64,000 nucleotides of DNA from Leuctra nigra (Eukaryota; Arthropoda; Insecta; Plecoptera; Leuctridae), in assembly GCA_934045905.1 (NCBI GenBank), contig OW203764.1:34699629-34763628 (forward strand), written 5' to 3'. The position numbers and the translations under genes are program-made. The notes under the pieces were generated by a model. It was not told the DNA's origin, did not search any database, and saw only the letters and a list, made by a program, of their open reading frames with translations. Shown piece after piece: positions 53,616 through 64,000 of this stretch. The stretch's first letter is position 1. Every line of letters begins with the position of its first letter.

Positions 53616-54600
53616 GAATAATCTATTCTAAAATTTACTTCACAATGGTTATTACATACCTTTCTGTTGTCATCAAAACCTGAAATTACAAAAATAACAC
53701 TTTCCAACCAGTATAATGAAGACATTTTAATAATATTATTGTTAGGACTTTGATATCTTGATTTTAACATAACAACAAACAATATTGAATTCAGTCCAAG
53801 GATAAGTAAATACGATTGGTGACGTCGAAAGTGACTATGACGTATTGACTCCGGTCAATGACGTATTCAAATGACGTCGATATTTGGGCGAAAGTGTATT
53901 CTTGAAACGCCATGGATAATGGCTGGTTTTCCTCGATGAGATGCTGCTTCTGTGACGTCAATGTATGTGTGTAAAACCAGCTGATCCTGACCATAGTCAG
54001 TGCCCTCTAGAGACAGCATGAGTCAACGTTAAGGTCCACTCTTTAGGTCACGCATGAGGAAAGTCAGTATTAAAGGCCGTTGTACCTGGATGTACCCAAA
54101 GGTAGATTCCAGGGACTAAATTATTAAGTGCCGTTAGGCTGTTAACTAAAACGTTTTTTAACTGTGCGTTTCATTTTCTGTTTCCCTATTAACCAATAGG
54201 GAAAATGCTAATAGCAAAAGATCTGCTGTGAGCGGTTTCTGGGCTTGAACGCAAAACGCAAAACAGCTCGTGAACAGCGCTTTTGCGTCACTCTTCTGTA
54301 TTCGGAAGTAAACATTCGAAGATAACATTTCCTAAATTCGTCACAACCTTTGAACCATTCAAATTAAGAAAAATGCGAATAATAATTTAATTTATAAGGT
54401 CGACTAAAAATTAGCTATCTTAATTATTTTTCAATGACTTTGTAATGTGAATCTTACAAAAGATATAACAATATGCAGGAAATATCCTGTGGAATATTTA
54501 CCTTCGAGTACAGCGAGCTCTTAAATGATTATGTTAATGATAGGAAGATGATGACATTCATAAGGTAAGAATAGACGGTGGGAAGGAGGTGGTCCTGGTC
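53616..54600. other. Unassigned DNA
   Basis: No gene seen. TGACGTCA-like words occur several times between 53,818 and 53,965. Confidence 0.4.
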
Positions 54601-54690
54601 TATTAGCATCTCGACTGAGGAGACCGAGGAACACCTCCGTCAGAAAAGACGTCAGCGGGAATCGAACCCGCGACCAGATGCGTGAAGACC
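54601..54690 (-). repeat. tRNA-like SINE fragment
   Basis: On the minus strand GTCGCGGGTTCGATTCCCGC matches a T arm and B box (54,655-54,671). The rest does not fold as a tRNA. Confidence 0.4.
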
Positions 54691-54699
54691 AGATGGGAT

Positions 54700-55970
54700 A
54701 ATAGTTAATCAATGTCTTCATATGTGGACAATTCAACAATGTCATATGTGGACATTGTGGCTATTCCTTGGTTTAGCAATGTTAACATCACCTTACTAAA
54801 TACGTTATTTGTTCGTAATTATCCAATTACAATCAACAGTTGACTGAAACCCGTGGTAAATTTTGCGAATAATCCTAAGTACCAATTATTTTCTCCCAGC
54901 GAAAAAGTGATCTGTCAGCTTACCTGATATGTCCATTAAATTTATCTAATCATCATAATTAGGAATCTTAACTTTGTATAAGATGAATAAATAAAGCAGA
55001 GTTTCTGATAGTTTCATTCGAATAACGAAACTTAGATCATAACTTAGCTTAGACTAACTAAATAGCCGTTGGCTAGCGTTATAGCATGATAGGCTACTAG
55101 GTGCTACGTACATCCAGCTAGGTGTTGTTTATTATGATGATCAATGGAAAATGACGACGAAGAATGCGAACATTGAACACCTAAAGGCGATTCGACCGAA
55201 AAAAGACAATATTTTTTTCTTCATATTTCTTAAGAGGGAGTTGGTACCATATGATATCCAGTGACATTAATTATTTTTAGGCGCCACAAAGAAAACGGGA
55301 CGTTTTGGCATGTGTAAAATGCGCGATACTTTTGACATAGAATAGACAATACCATTTATCTGAATGACACGAAACTTGAAGAGAATGTTCATAAGATATT
55401 CAGTTGTGGGCTGACGTGGCCCTTTTTATAATGTTTTGTTTCAATTTTAACGAACCGGATTTTACAGTAAATGAAGCTACAGTCGAAGAAGGAATGAAGT
55501 TATCGAAACTTGGGCTTCGTCATGACATCCGCCCATTCTTTGTGAACAAAATGAGACAGCGTGGAAGTATTCAGTGTGTAAAGTGGGCCTTACGTTGCAA
55601 AAATGCATCTGTTTATTTTCAAAAATAAAAAAGTCGACATTTTACGGTACAATAATGTGTTAAAAATATACAGTGAGTTGTAAAATCACTTACTGAATGA
55701 GAAAAATGCCCTCCAGTCCCTTTGAGAGCAGAAGTTGGGCCAATATCATGATTTATAATAGTAACGTGCGTGGTATCGCTCGAATCGCGGTAATGCGGCA
55801 TGGTTCGTTAAGGACAAGTTCAAAGTTAATTGCCTCTCGGTGACCTGTATTTCAGGTGACAGTCTGGAGATTTCCCACTTTTAGTTTATAAGCAGTTTAT
55901 AAGTAATTGAAAAACTTTGTTGAAGTATCTGATTTCAGTATACATTTTCCTACAACTGATGATAACTCTA
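54700..55970. other. Unassigned DNA
   Basis: AT-rich. The plus-strand ORF at 55,404-55,628 is unrecognised and likely chance. Confidence 0.4.
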
Positions 55971-55991
55971 TCGACCCCCCCCCCCCCCCCC

Positions 55992-56360
55992 TCCCGACGT
56001 ATGCCACATAAGCGCGGTGGTGGGGTTTTTGTTGGCCAATTATCCATTGCAGCTATAAGCCGGCGAGCATATGCTCATGTGTAAGGGCTACCCATGCTGG
56101 ACAGGTCAGTGGTGAGGCCCAGACAAAGAGCAGCCAGGGTCGACCTAACCATGTCCTCGCTTGAATTTGCGGTCCCCTCGGGCCGGCCTTCCCCCTCGAG
56201 ATGGTGATCCCCCTGAAATCGGGTTCCGCCGGCCCGAATCCTCACACTTCCCGGTCCATTCCCATTCCGGCCTGGCCTTCCCCACAGTACTGGGCTCCCC
56301 CGGATCGGGCCCGTTAAGACGACCCGTCCCCATGTTCCCCACCATGTCTTCCTCATGTCC
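55992..56360 (+). repeat. GC-rich dispersed repeat, copy 2
   Basis: Same order of words as copy 1, plus an upstream part (GCGAGCATATGCTCATGTG) shared with the reversed copy at 63,566-63,990. A C-run precedes it (55,975-55,991). It runs straight into the 46-bp minisatellite. Confidence 0.75.
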
Positions 56361-56361
56361 A

Positions 56362-57776
56362 GAGGATCGTCTAGATGGCAGTGACAGCAACTGCCAGGAC
56401 GCAGGCAGAGGATCGTCTAGGTGGCAGTGACAGCAAGTGCCAGGACGCAGGCAGAGGATCGTCTAGGTGGCCGTGACAGCAACTGCCAGGACGCAGGCAG
56501 AGGATCGTCTAGGTGGCAGTGACAGCAACTGCCAGGACGCAGGCAGAGGATCGTCTAGGTGGCAGTGACAGCAACTGCCAGGACGCAGGCAGAGGATCTT
56601 CTTGGTGGCAGTGACAGCAACTGCCAGGACGCAGGCAGAGGATCGTCTAGGTGGCAGTGACAGCAACTGCCAGGACGCAGGCAGAGGATCGTCTAGGTGG
56701 CAGTGACAGCAACTGCCAGGACGCAGGCAGAGGATCTTCTTGGTGGCAGTGACAGCAACTGCCAGGACGCAGGCAGAGGATCGTCTAGGTGGCCGTGACA
56801 GCAACTGCCAGGACGCAGGCAGAGGATCGTCTAGGTGGCAGTGACAGCAACTGCCAGGACGCAGGCAGAGGATCTTCTTGGTGGCAGTGACAGCAACTGC
56901 CAGGACGCAGGCAGAGGATCGTCTAGGTGGCAGTGACAGCAACTGCCAGGACGCAGGCAGAGGATCGTCTGGGTGGCAGTGACAGCAACTGCCAGGACGC
57001 AGGCAGAGGATCTTCTTGGTGGCAGTGACAGCAACTGCCAGGACGCAGGCAGAGGATCGTCTAGGTAGCAGTGACAGCAACTGCCAGGACGCAGGCAGAG
57101 GATCGTCTAGGTGGCAGTGACAGCAACTGCCAGGACACGGCAGAGTATCGACTAGGTGGCCGTGACAGCAACTGCCAGGACGCAGGCAGAGGATCGTCTA
57201 GGTGGCAGTGACAGCAACTGCCAGGACGCAGGCAGAGGATCGTCTAGGTGGCAGTGACAGCAACTGCCAGGACGCAGGCAGAGGATCGTCTAGGTGGCCG
57301 TGACAGCAACTGCCAGGACGCAGGCAGAGGATCGTCTAGGTGGCAGTGACAGCAACTGCCAGGACGCAGGCAGAGGATCTTCTTGGTGGCAGTGACAGAA
57401 ACTGCCAGGACGCAGGCAGAGGATCGTCTAGGTGGTAGTGACAGCAACTGCCAGGACGCAGGCAGAGGATCTTCTTGGTGGCAGTGACAGCAACTGCCAG
57501 GACGCAGGCAGAGGATCGTCTAGGTGGCAGTGACAGCAACTGCCAGGACGCAGGCAGAGGATCGTCTAGGTGGCAGTGACAGCAACTGCCAGGACGCAGG
57601 CAGAGGATCGTCTAGGTGGCAGTGACAGCAACTGCCAGGACGCAGGCAGAGGATCTTCTTGGTGGCAGTGACAGCAACTGCCAGGACACGGCAGAGGATC
57701 GTCTAGGTGGCAGTGACAGCAACTGCCAGGACGCAGGCAGAGGATCATCTAGGTGGCCGTGACAGCAAGTGCAGCA
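56362..57776. repeat. 46-bp minisatellite, about 30 units
   Basis: The unit is GCAGAGGATCGTCTAGGTGG CAGTGACAGCAACTGCCAGG ACGCAG. A variant unit with ATCTTCTTGG recurs at 56,596, 56,734, 56,872 and 57,010, exactly 138 bp (three units) apart. Farther right it occurs at 57,377, 57,469 and 57,653 with other spacing. One unit near 57,130 is 1 bp short. Confidence 0.97.
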
Positions 57777-58653
57777 GGTGTGGCAGTGAGATGTGGAGCA
57801 ACCTCTGTGAGTGAAGCAACCACTGGTCGACACAAGGGTGTGTCACGAACAAGCCTTGATAGCAACCTTCCGCAACGCACACCGGAATCATTAGCAACTT
57901 TTTCATATAATAATTCAATAAAATGGAATGAAAATATGATTTCGAAAGAATAATAAATCTAGGGCATATGTTTAAAACGATTACTTTGTTACGTAAGCTA
58001 ACTTAATTAGTTTTATTGGTCGATTGCTATGTATCTGTGATAAATCCTTGGCGTAATTCATGGTCAAGTAATTTCTGAGGTAGATTACAAATCATTAGCG
58101 TAGGTCTAATTAAAACGAATCATTCGATGATTTCCATTGTATGAAGGACATTAATCGTGTATCATATTTCTGTAGAAAAGTCAGTTTTGTTTTGGCATTC
58201 TTTCCTTATTCGTGTTTAGTTTGGGGTCGACTGAAGTTTCCACAAGACGGGAATATATTAAGCTGGTTGCATGAGATCAGATTTAATATGTCTTTGCATC
58301 GTGTCATCGAAATCTGACAGCTCCATGCGAGAGCTCTCTCTCGACAGAAATCTGAACTGGCTCTCTCTATAAGATAATAATGTTAGAGCAGAATTCAAAA
58401 GAACGTCAACAATCAATTAAGACGGAAGAATTACTTAAGCTATCCAGGATAACGACCAGTGGAAAGAGATACTTCGCAATGGATGGAAAATTATATGCCA
58501 CGTACCTTTTCTGAATTCCTATTAAAGAAATGTTCTTGACACTTCACACATCAAACCATAGTAGGTATTAAAATTTTGAGTCCGATTTGCTCAGTAAAAT
58601 TTTCACAGCTGTGTTAAGTGGATATTCCACTATACAATTCAAGTTGGGCAATT
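57777..58653. other. Unassigned AT-rich DNA
   Basis: No gene or repeat recognised. Confidence 0.45.
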
Positions 58654-59222
58654 GACCAATGTAGATCTGACCAAACTACGACGTCATAAAACAAAAGTCA
58701 ATGTTTGGTCACAACCAAAGAGCTTATATACACAACAAATTGTACACATGATATTATTAGAATAATGTTGAATTCGAACAGAATTTAACAGTTTTACAAT
58801 CAACAAATTGCCGTTAATAATAGTATTGCTTTAAGCTATCTACTTGAATATTGTTTAGTCTTAATTAACTTCTCATAAGAGAGGAAGGACCTTTAGGCTT
58901 TTTAAGTTGACGAAACTATCCAGTGACAGACGCCATTAAAAAGTAAAACGCTTTGGCAACATACCTGGCAAAATATAATTTGTTTCGTTGTAGCATCCGT
59001 AAAAATTGTCCATCATATCATCAAACATGATTTATATGAGTTTAAATATATTGATTGTACTATTTCAAGTGATAAATTAAACTAGATTAACATCTGTTAG
59101 CTATTTCTTTGATCTTTCTGAATTTCATTTGTTTGAATGAAAAATTGTTATTTTCTAAGAATTCTGGAGTTGCCATGGTAATACTTTTGTCTTTCAAAAG
59201 GCAACGCCCACCTACATAGGTC
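58654..59222. mobile_element. AATT-flanked element, copy B
   Basis: 569 bp, the same ends as copy A (GACCAATGTAG, right end CTACATAGGTC with one change), flanked by AATT at 58,650-58,653 and 59,223-59,226. Nearly identical to copy A apart from scattered substitutions and small indels. Confidence 0.82.
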
Positions 59223-59226
59223 AATT

Positions 59227-60650
59227 CAAATCTGCAGACTTGAATTGGGACGATTTGGCTAGTGTGATAGACAAGAAAAACCCAAATCTTGGCAATTCTT
59301 GGTTTAGAATCGGTTATATTTTTCCAACTGCAATTGGACAATTTGAGATGAATGGACACTTGAATTGAAGCAAATATTTGGAACAAAGAACACAATTTCG
59401 TAATATTTAATCACATTTTGTATAAAGAACAAAATATTAACAGAAATATGAGCCAACTTATACGAAAGCTCCACCAATTAAATGCCATTGCCATGAATTT
59501 CCTATGGTAGGTAATTTTCTTATGTAAACTTGAATCAATAACATGTAAAGCTATTGACTTGTATAAACTAATTATTGAATTTTCCTCAACAGTGTAAACT
59601 CTACAATTCAGAATGAACAATGACAAAATGGCACCCCGATACTCTGGAAAAACGAAAACGCCTCAAGTTATTGGCTTTTAAAAGTGTTTTAACCACCACA
59701 TCACGAGATTTACCTCCGTCCAGAGTGGTCAATGATTCCCCGACTTTACGAGGCATTCAACTGCAAAACGTGGAAAAATCATAAAAAATATTTCCAACCT
59801 CTCCCGGATTTTGCTATGCGTGCATCGAGTGACTTATGCCGCACTTTATATAAAGCATACGTGACGAGCGTAAAGTATGTGAAACGACAGTAAATCAGAG
59901 CCATGAATCCGTGTAGATGAATGACGACCTATAAACGCAAAGGAGTGTGCATTTTTATTAATAATCGGATGACCTCCAATGAAATCACTTCTAGCTCTAT
60001 TAGAGATATTTCTCATATATTTCAATAATTAACGTTTCTGTAAACAAGTGCTACACCTCCTACATCGATCAATACATATTAATATGGATATACTTGTTGG
60101 ACTTCACCTATATATTGTATAAGAGATTTGCTCTACTCGTTTGACGTATTGATGTATGAGGTCTTAGAAATAGTTTAATGCAATCAACCGATCAATATGA
60201 TTGAACAAGTGTGGGTTGTGAGTTCAGTATTCATTGCAGTAATTCGTTCATCCATACATCTTAGTGGATTGATTATTATTGTGTGTTTTTATTTAAGGGG
60301 GCTCCGATGATTTCTCGCACTTGTCTACAAAGTTTTGAACTTTCAATATTAGTTCGTTATTGCATCACCCTCAATAATATCGAAAAATTAGATGGGGTAT
60401 CTGAACTAAGTTCTGAGATATTCACAGTTGAAGTTTCACTTTTGTCCTATACTTGAACATTGGAAGTGTTAAAGTTTCTCAGTTTTTCGCGATATGTTCC
60501 CAAGTTTAGTTTTTTTCCAAAAACTTAAACGAAGGTAAAATGCATATTAATGAAAACAATTTCGTCAAGAAAAACTGAACTTATTAAAAATATATTAATC
60601 ATCTATTAGTACACTTTTCTGATATTCCCATAAGAGCAATACAAATATAT
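59227..60650. other. Unassigned AT-rich DNA
   Basis: No gene seen; the ORFs are short and AT-driven. Confidence 0.45.
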
Positions 60651-60653
60651 TGT

Positions 60654-61573
60654 TGAGCGAGCGTAGCGAGCGTCACCACGGTACACTTATGGCACTTTCT
60701 CTGTGTGTTTTTTTGTTTGTTTGTTTGTTTTTGTTTTTGTTTTTTTTTGCCTGCACTGCCCAGGTCATACCGCACAACCAATCGATCTGAAATTTTGTAC
60801 ACATACTAACGTAATCTATGCGATCCCTGGGATCTTTTCTGAACGGGATCCTGTGATTGGTTCAAATTTTATAAAAATTATCTTTCGATTGGTTGGTTCG
60901 ATCAATTTGAAATTTAGCAAAGTCATTGCAACCAACATTGTACCCAATCAAAAAAAAAATCAGCCAAATCCTCCAATTGGTTCAAATTTGAAACCATTTT
61001 TCCTGTGATTTTTGAAATTTAAACTGGAACCGATTGACCGACCAACTAAAAACTTCGCATGGTCATTGGTACCAACATTTAAAGTATTTTTGCCAATTTT
61101 CACTCTAATCTGTCATTATTTTCAAAAGTTTTTGTCATTTTAGGGACATTTTGCGTGTTGGCTGTCAAATTCACGGCGACTTCGAATCTACAGTTCAAGG
61201 CAAGGTAGTTAGAGCAGAAAGTTTTAAACGATATGAAACTAATAATGACCGTTCAACAGATTGATCTGATTTTGTGTACACACACTACATATCATATCAT
61301 ATGGGTGGTCCCAGGTATATTTTTTGAACGAGATCCTGTGATTTTTGAAAATTAACAAGGAACCGTTCAATCATAAAGGTTTAATCGATCAACTTAAAAC
61401 TTAGCAAGGATTGGCACCAATATTTTTGGAGATTTTGGAGATTTTTATACAAGTATGTGATGAAACTAAAGAATTATTGGCTTTTAATGACATTCGATAG
61501 ACATAATTTCGGTTCGAGGTGTTGCGTGTATCCGTGCTCGCTCATCAACGCGTTACACAGAGCGTTTTCCTAG
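60654..61573 (+). mobile_element. Helentron-like element, full length
   Basis: 920 bp from TGAGCGAGCGTAGCGAGCG to CAGAGCGTTTTCCTAG, with T on both outer sides. Near the 3' end GCTCGCTC (inverse of the 5' GAGCGAGC) is followed by the palindrome AACGCGTT. No transposase is encoded. A T-rich stretch lies about 50 bp from the 5' end. Confidence 0.8.
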
Positions 61574-61705
61574 TTCTAAGATTAAAACATTAACTGTCAA
61601 AATTTATTGTATTTTCATGACAAACATCACTAAAATTATTTAAAGATTAATTATATCTACAAAAAAAATCCTAAAAGATATCCTATCCTATAGGATCTAT
61701 ATAAT

Positions 61706-62615
61706 TGAGCGAGCGTAGCGAGCGTCACCACGGTACTCTTATGGCACTTTCTCTGTGTGTTTTTTTTTCTTTTTTTTGGGGTTTTTTTTTTGCCTGCACT
61801 GCCCAGGTCAAACCGCACAACCAATCGATCTGAAATTTTGCAAACATACTAACGTAATCTATGCGGTCCCTGGGATCTTTTCTGAATGGGATCATGTGAT
61901 TGGTTCAAATTTTATAAAAAATATCTTTCGATTGGTTGGTTCGATCAATTTGAAATTTAGCAAAGTCATTGCAACCAACATTGTACCCAATCATAAAAAT
62001 TTTCAGCCAAATCTTCCCATTGGTTCAAATTTGAAACCATTTTTCCTGTGATTTTTTGAAATTTAAACTAGAACCGATTGACCGACCAACTAAAAACTTC
62101 GCATGGTCATTGGTACCAACATTTAAGGTATTTTTGCCAATTTTCAATTTAATCTGTTGTTATTTTCAAAAGTTTTTGTCATTTTAGGGACATTTTGCAT
62201 GTTGGCTGTCAAATTCACGGTGACTTCGAATCTTCAGTTCAAGGCAAGGTATTTAGAGCAGAAAGTTTTAAACGAAATGAAACTAATAATGACCGTTCAA
62301 CAGATTGATCTGATATTGTGTACACACACTTATATCATATCATGAGTGGTCCCAGGTATATTTTTTGAACGAGATCCTGTGATTTTTGAAAATTAACAAG
62401 GAACCGTTCAATCATAAAGGTTTAATCGATCAGCTTAAAACTTAGCAAGGATATTGGGACCAATATTTTTGGAGATTTTGGAGATATTTATACAAGTCTC
62501 TGACGAAATTCAAGAATTGGCTTTTAATGACATTTTCGATAGACATAATTTCGGTTCGAGGTGTTGCGTGTATCCGTGCTCGCTCATCAACGCGTTACAC
62601 AGAGCGTTTTCCTAG
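61706..62615 (+). mobile_element. Helentron-like element, full length, second in a row
   Basis: 910 bp, the same ends and orientation as the copy that finishes 132 bp upstream. Highly similar to it throughout, which suggests recent spread of one source element. Confidence 0.8.
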
Positions 62616-63560
62616 TAAAACAAATTTTAAAATGTTAACCAATAACTTCTCATATTTTAGAATTTACTTGTATTGAGGTCAATGTTTTCATCGAAATCAT
62701 CGGGCCCTCTTAATGCAATTTTATACATCTACTTCGATTTGAGATCAAATTTTTAAAAATGTTATTTCCTTTTGGAAATCCAAAGCCTGACAGTACGTTA
62801 TTGCAATGTTTGAAGCGCCTAACTGGGTTTCTTTAACAAGGCGTTGTTTGGAGCATTTTCATCCTTGGGGAAATACCTGGATCTAAATACCTACTATTAA
62901 AACGTATGCTGTAAATGTAAATTTTTTATTGTGGTTTGTAAAAACTATTTTTAGTGCCAGAGCCTGGGAATATGCATAATATGAAGTGCATCTACGCGAC
63001 TATATAAACTCTTTGAAATATCTGGCCCGAAAAGCAGTTTTAATTCCAAGTCCTCCTTTCCTTGTACCTACAACAGTGTACAGTGCTCGTAAGGTGTAGA
63101 TTTATTACGCAGGGATGGCGCCAAGGGGTGGCCAAGCCATTTTATTAATGGTTACAGGACTTGCAGTCCTACTGCCGCCTCAACAACTTTACTCCTTTGT
63201 CGATGCGTCATTATGTTGAGGATTCGTAACTCGGGATTCAAGCGAGTGAGTAGTTTGCTCTCTACTCGATACTCACTCGATAACAGGTGGAGGGAAGTCA
63301 TCACAATAACCCCCAACCACCCCAGTCTCTCTGGCCCAACAGCATAGTAAGCCAGAGTTGAATATCACCCATACCGCTGACTTCGCTCAATGTTGTTTAA
63401 CCTAGCTAATCCCAGGTTGTTAACTACCAAAATATAAAATATAAAATTTCTCTCATAAATTTGCAAATATTTCAAGGTTATAGAACAAAATGTCCTGAAA
63501 ATGACAATAACTTTGTAGATAACGACAGATTAGTCATGAATATTGACAAAATAGAACATT
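62616..63560. other. Repeat-like DNA, unassigned
   Basis: From about 63,100 the DNA is GC-richer, with ATACTCACTCGATAACAGG and CAAGCGAGTGAGTAG words. It looks like part of a retroelement but contains no recognisable coding remnant. Confidence 0.35.
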
Positions 63561-63565
63561 TTGGT

Positions 63566-63990
63566 TTAACGGCGCGTCAACGACGAGGTTATATTGCTGA
63601 CATTAATTTGTATATTTAACTTTGTTGATAAAAAGTGAAGGACATGAGGAGGGGTCGCCCCAACGGGCCCGATCCGGGGGAGTCCAGCACTGGGGGGAAG
63701 GCCAGGCTGGAATGGGGACGGACCGAGGGGTGTGAGCTTTCGGGCCGGCGGAACCCGATTTCAGGGGGATCACCATCTTGAGGGGGAGGCCGGCCCGATG
63801 GGGACCGCAAATTCAAGGGAGGGCATGGTTAGGCCGACTCTGGCTGCTCTTTGTCTGGACCTCACCACTGACCTGTCCGGCATGGGTAACCCTTACACAT
63901 GAGCATATGCTCGCCGTCGTAGCTGCAGTGGATCATTGGCCAACACAAACCCAACCACCGCCCTAAGGTGGCAGCCGTCGGGGGGAAAAT
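63566..63990 (-). repeat. GC-rich dispersed repeat, copy 3 (reversed)
   Basis: Begins GCGCGTCAACGACGAGGTTA, the reverse complement of the end of copy 1. It then carries TAACGGGCCCGATCCGGGGG-like and CCCGATTTCAGGGGGATCAC words, ending near CACCGCCCTAAGGTGGCAGC. It is the longest of the three copies. Confidence 0.75.
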
Positions 63991-64000
63991 TGACAAAAAT

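Noticed and set aside
53818..53965. Cluster of GACGTC words as a regulatory array
   Set aside because: Spacing is irregular and such words are common in this window; nothing ties them to a gene.
56463..57833. ORFs of 60-205 codons on the minus strand in the 46-bp array
   Set aside because: Pure repeat translation that cycles through three frames; no unique coding sequence or signals.
60703..62051. Repeated peptide around CPGQTAQPIDLKFC in several ORFs
   Set aside because: It is the translation of the conserved 5' interior of the Helentron-like family. The reading frame is not kept between copies, so it is not a protein.

Overview
The window is AT-rich animal nuclear DNA, almost certainly from an insect. 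The firm anchor is a complete tyrosine hydroxylase gene (insect 'pale' type) on the minus strand. Its ten coding exons join in frame into a 575-residue protein that keeps the insect N-terminus, a PKA-type serine at residue 32 and the three iron ligands. No lower taxon can be fixed from the sequence. Coding exons stand out as GC- and CpG-rich islands in an AT-rich, transposon-filled background.

Three genes were found, all on the minus strand. (1) 5,063-12,682: the first three coding exons of a RERG/RASL-type Ras-like small GTPase, with a very large first coding intron, a probable GC-AG second intron and a possible non-coding 5' exon near 13,860-13,940. Its 3' part was not found and probably lies outside the window. 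(2) 15,256-20,843: a previously unrecognised three-exon gene whose exons join in perfect phase to 517 codons. It has two N-terminal hydrophobic segments, a charged and coiled-coil middle and an S/T/P-rich tail with a triplicated 26-residue repeat. (3) 22,088-32,818: tyrosine hydroxylase, with two symmetric 99-nt acidic cassette exons and a TATA/initiator promoter near 33,100-33,127. The genes are independent units; no operon-like organisation is implied.

From about 33.4 kb to the right end no host gene could be supported. That part is a graveyard of non-autonomous mobile elements and tandem repeats. The same families also fill the introns and gaps on the left. They include a Helitron/Helentron-like family (ends TGAGCGAGCG and CTAG, inserted next to T); four hAT-like elements with 8-10 bp target duplications, one with its empty site also in the window; a piggyBac-like element flanked by TTAA; a 561/569-bp element flanked by AATT; and a 1.9-kb element with a long foldback hairpin and a tandem array of YY1-, ETS- and CRE-like motifs. 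Two large minisatellites are present, a 45-bp unit at 47.4-48.6 kb and a 46-bp unit with partial three-unit higher-order structure at 56.4-57.8 kb. Several foldback MITEs and tRNA-like SINE fragments complete the picture.

The most interesting points are the unrecognised two-TM repeat protein next to tyrosine hydroxylase, the element family carrying promoter-type motif arrays, and the nested insertions whose empty sites show the integration chemistry directly. All calls come from reading the sequence; no database search was possible.
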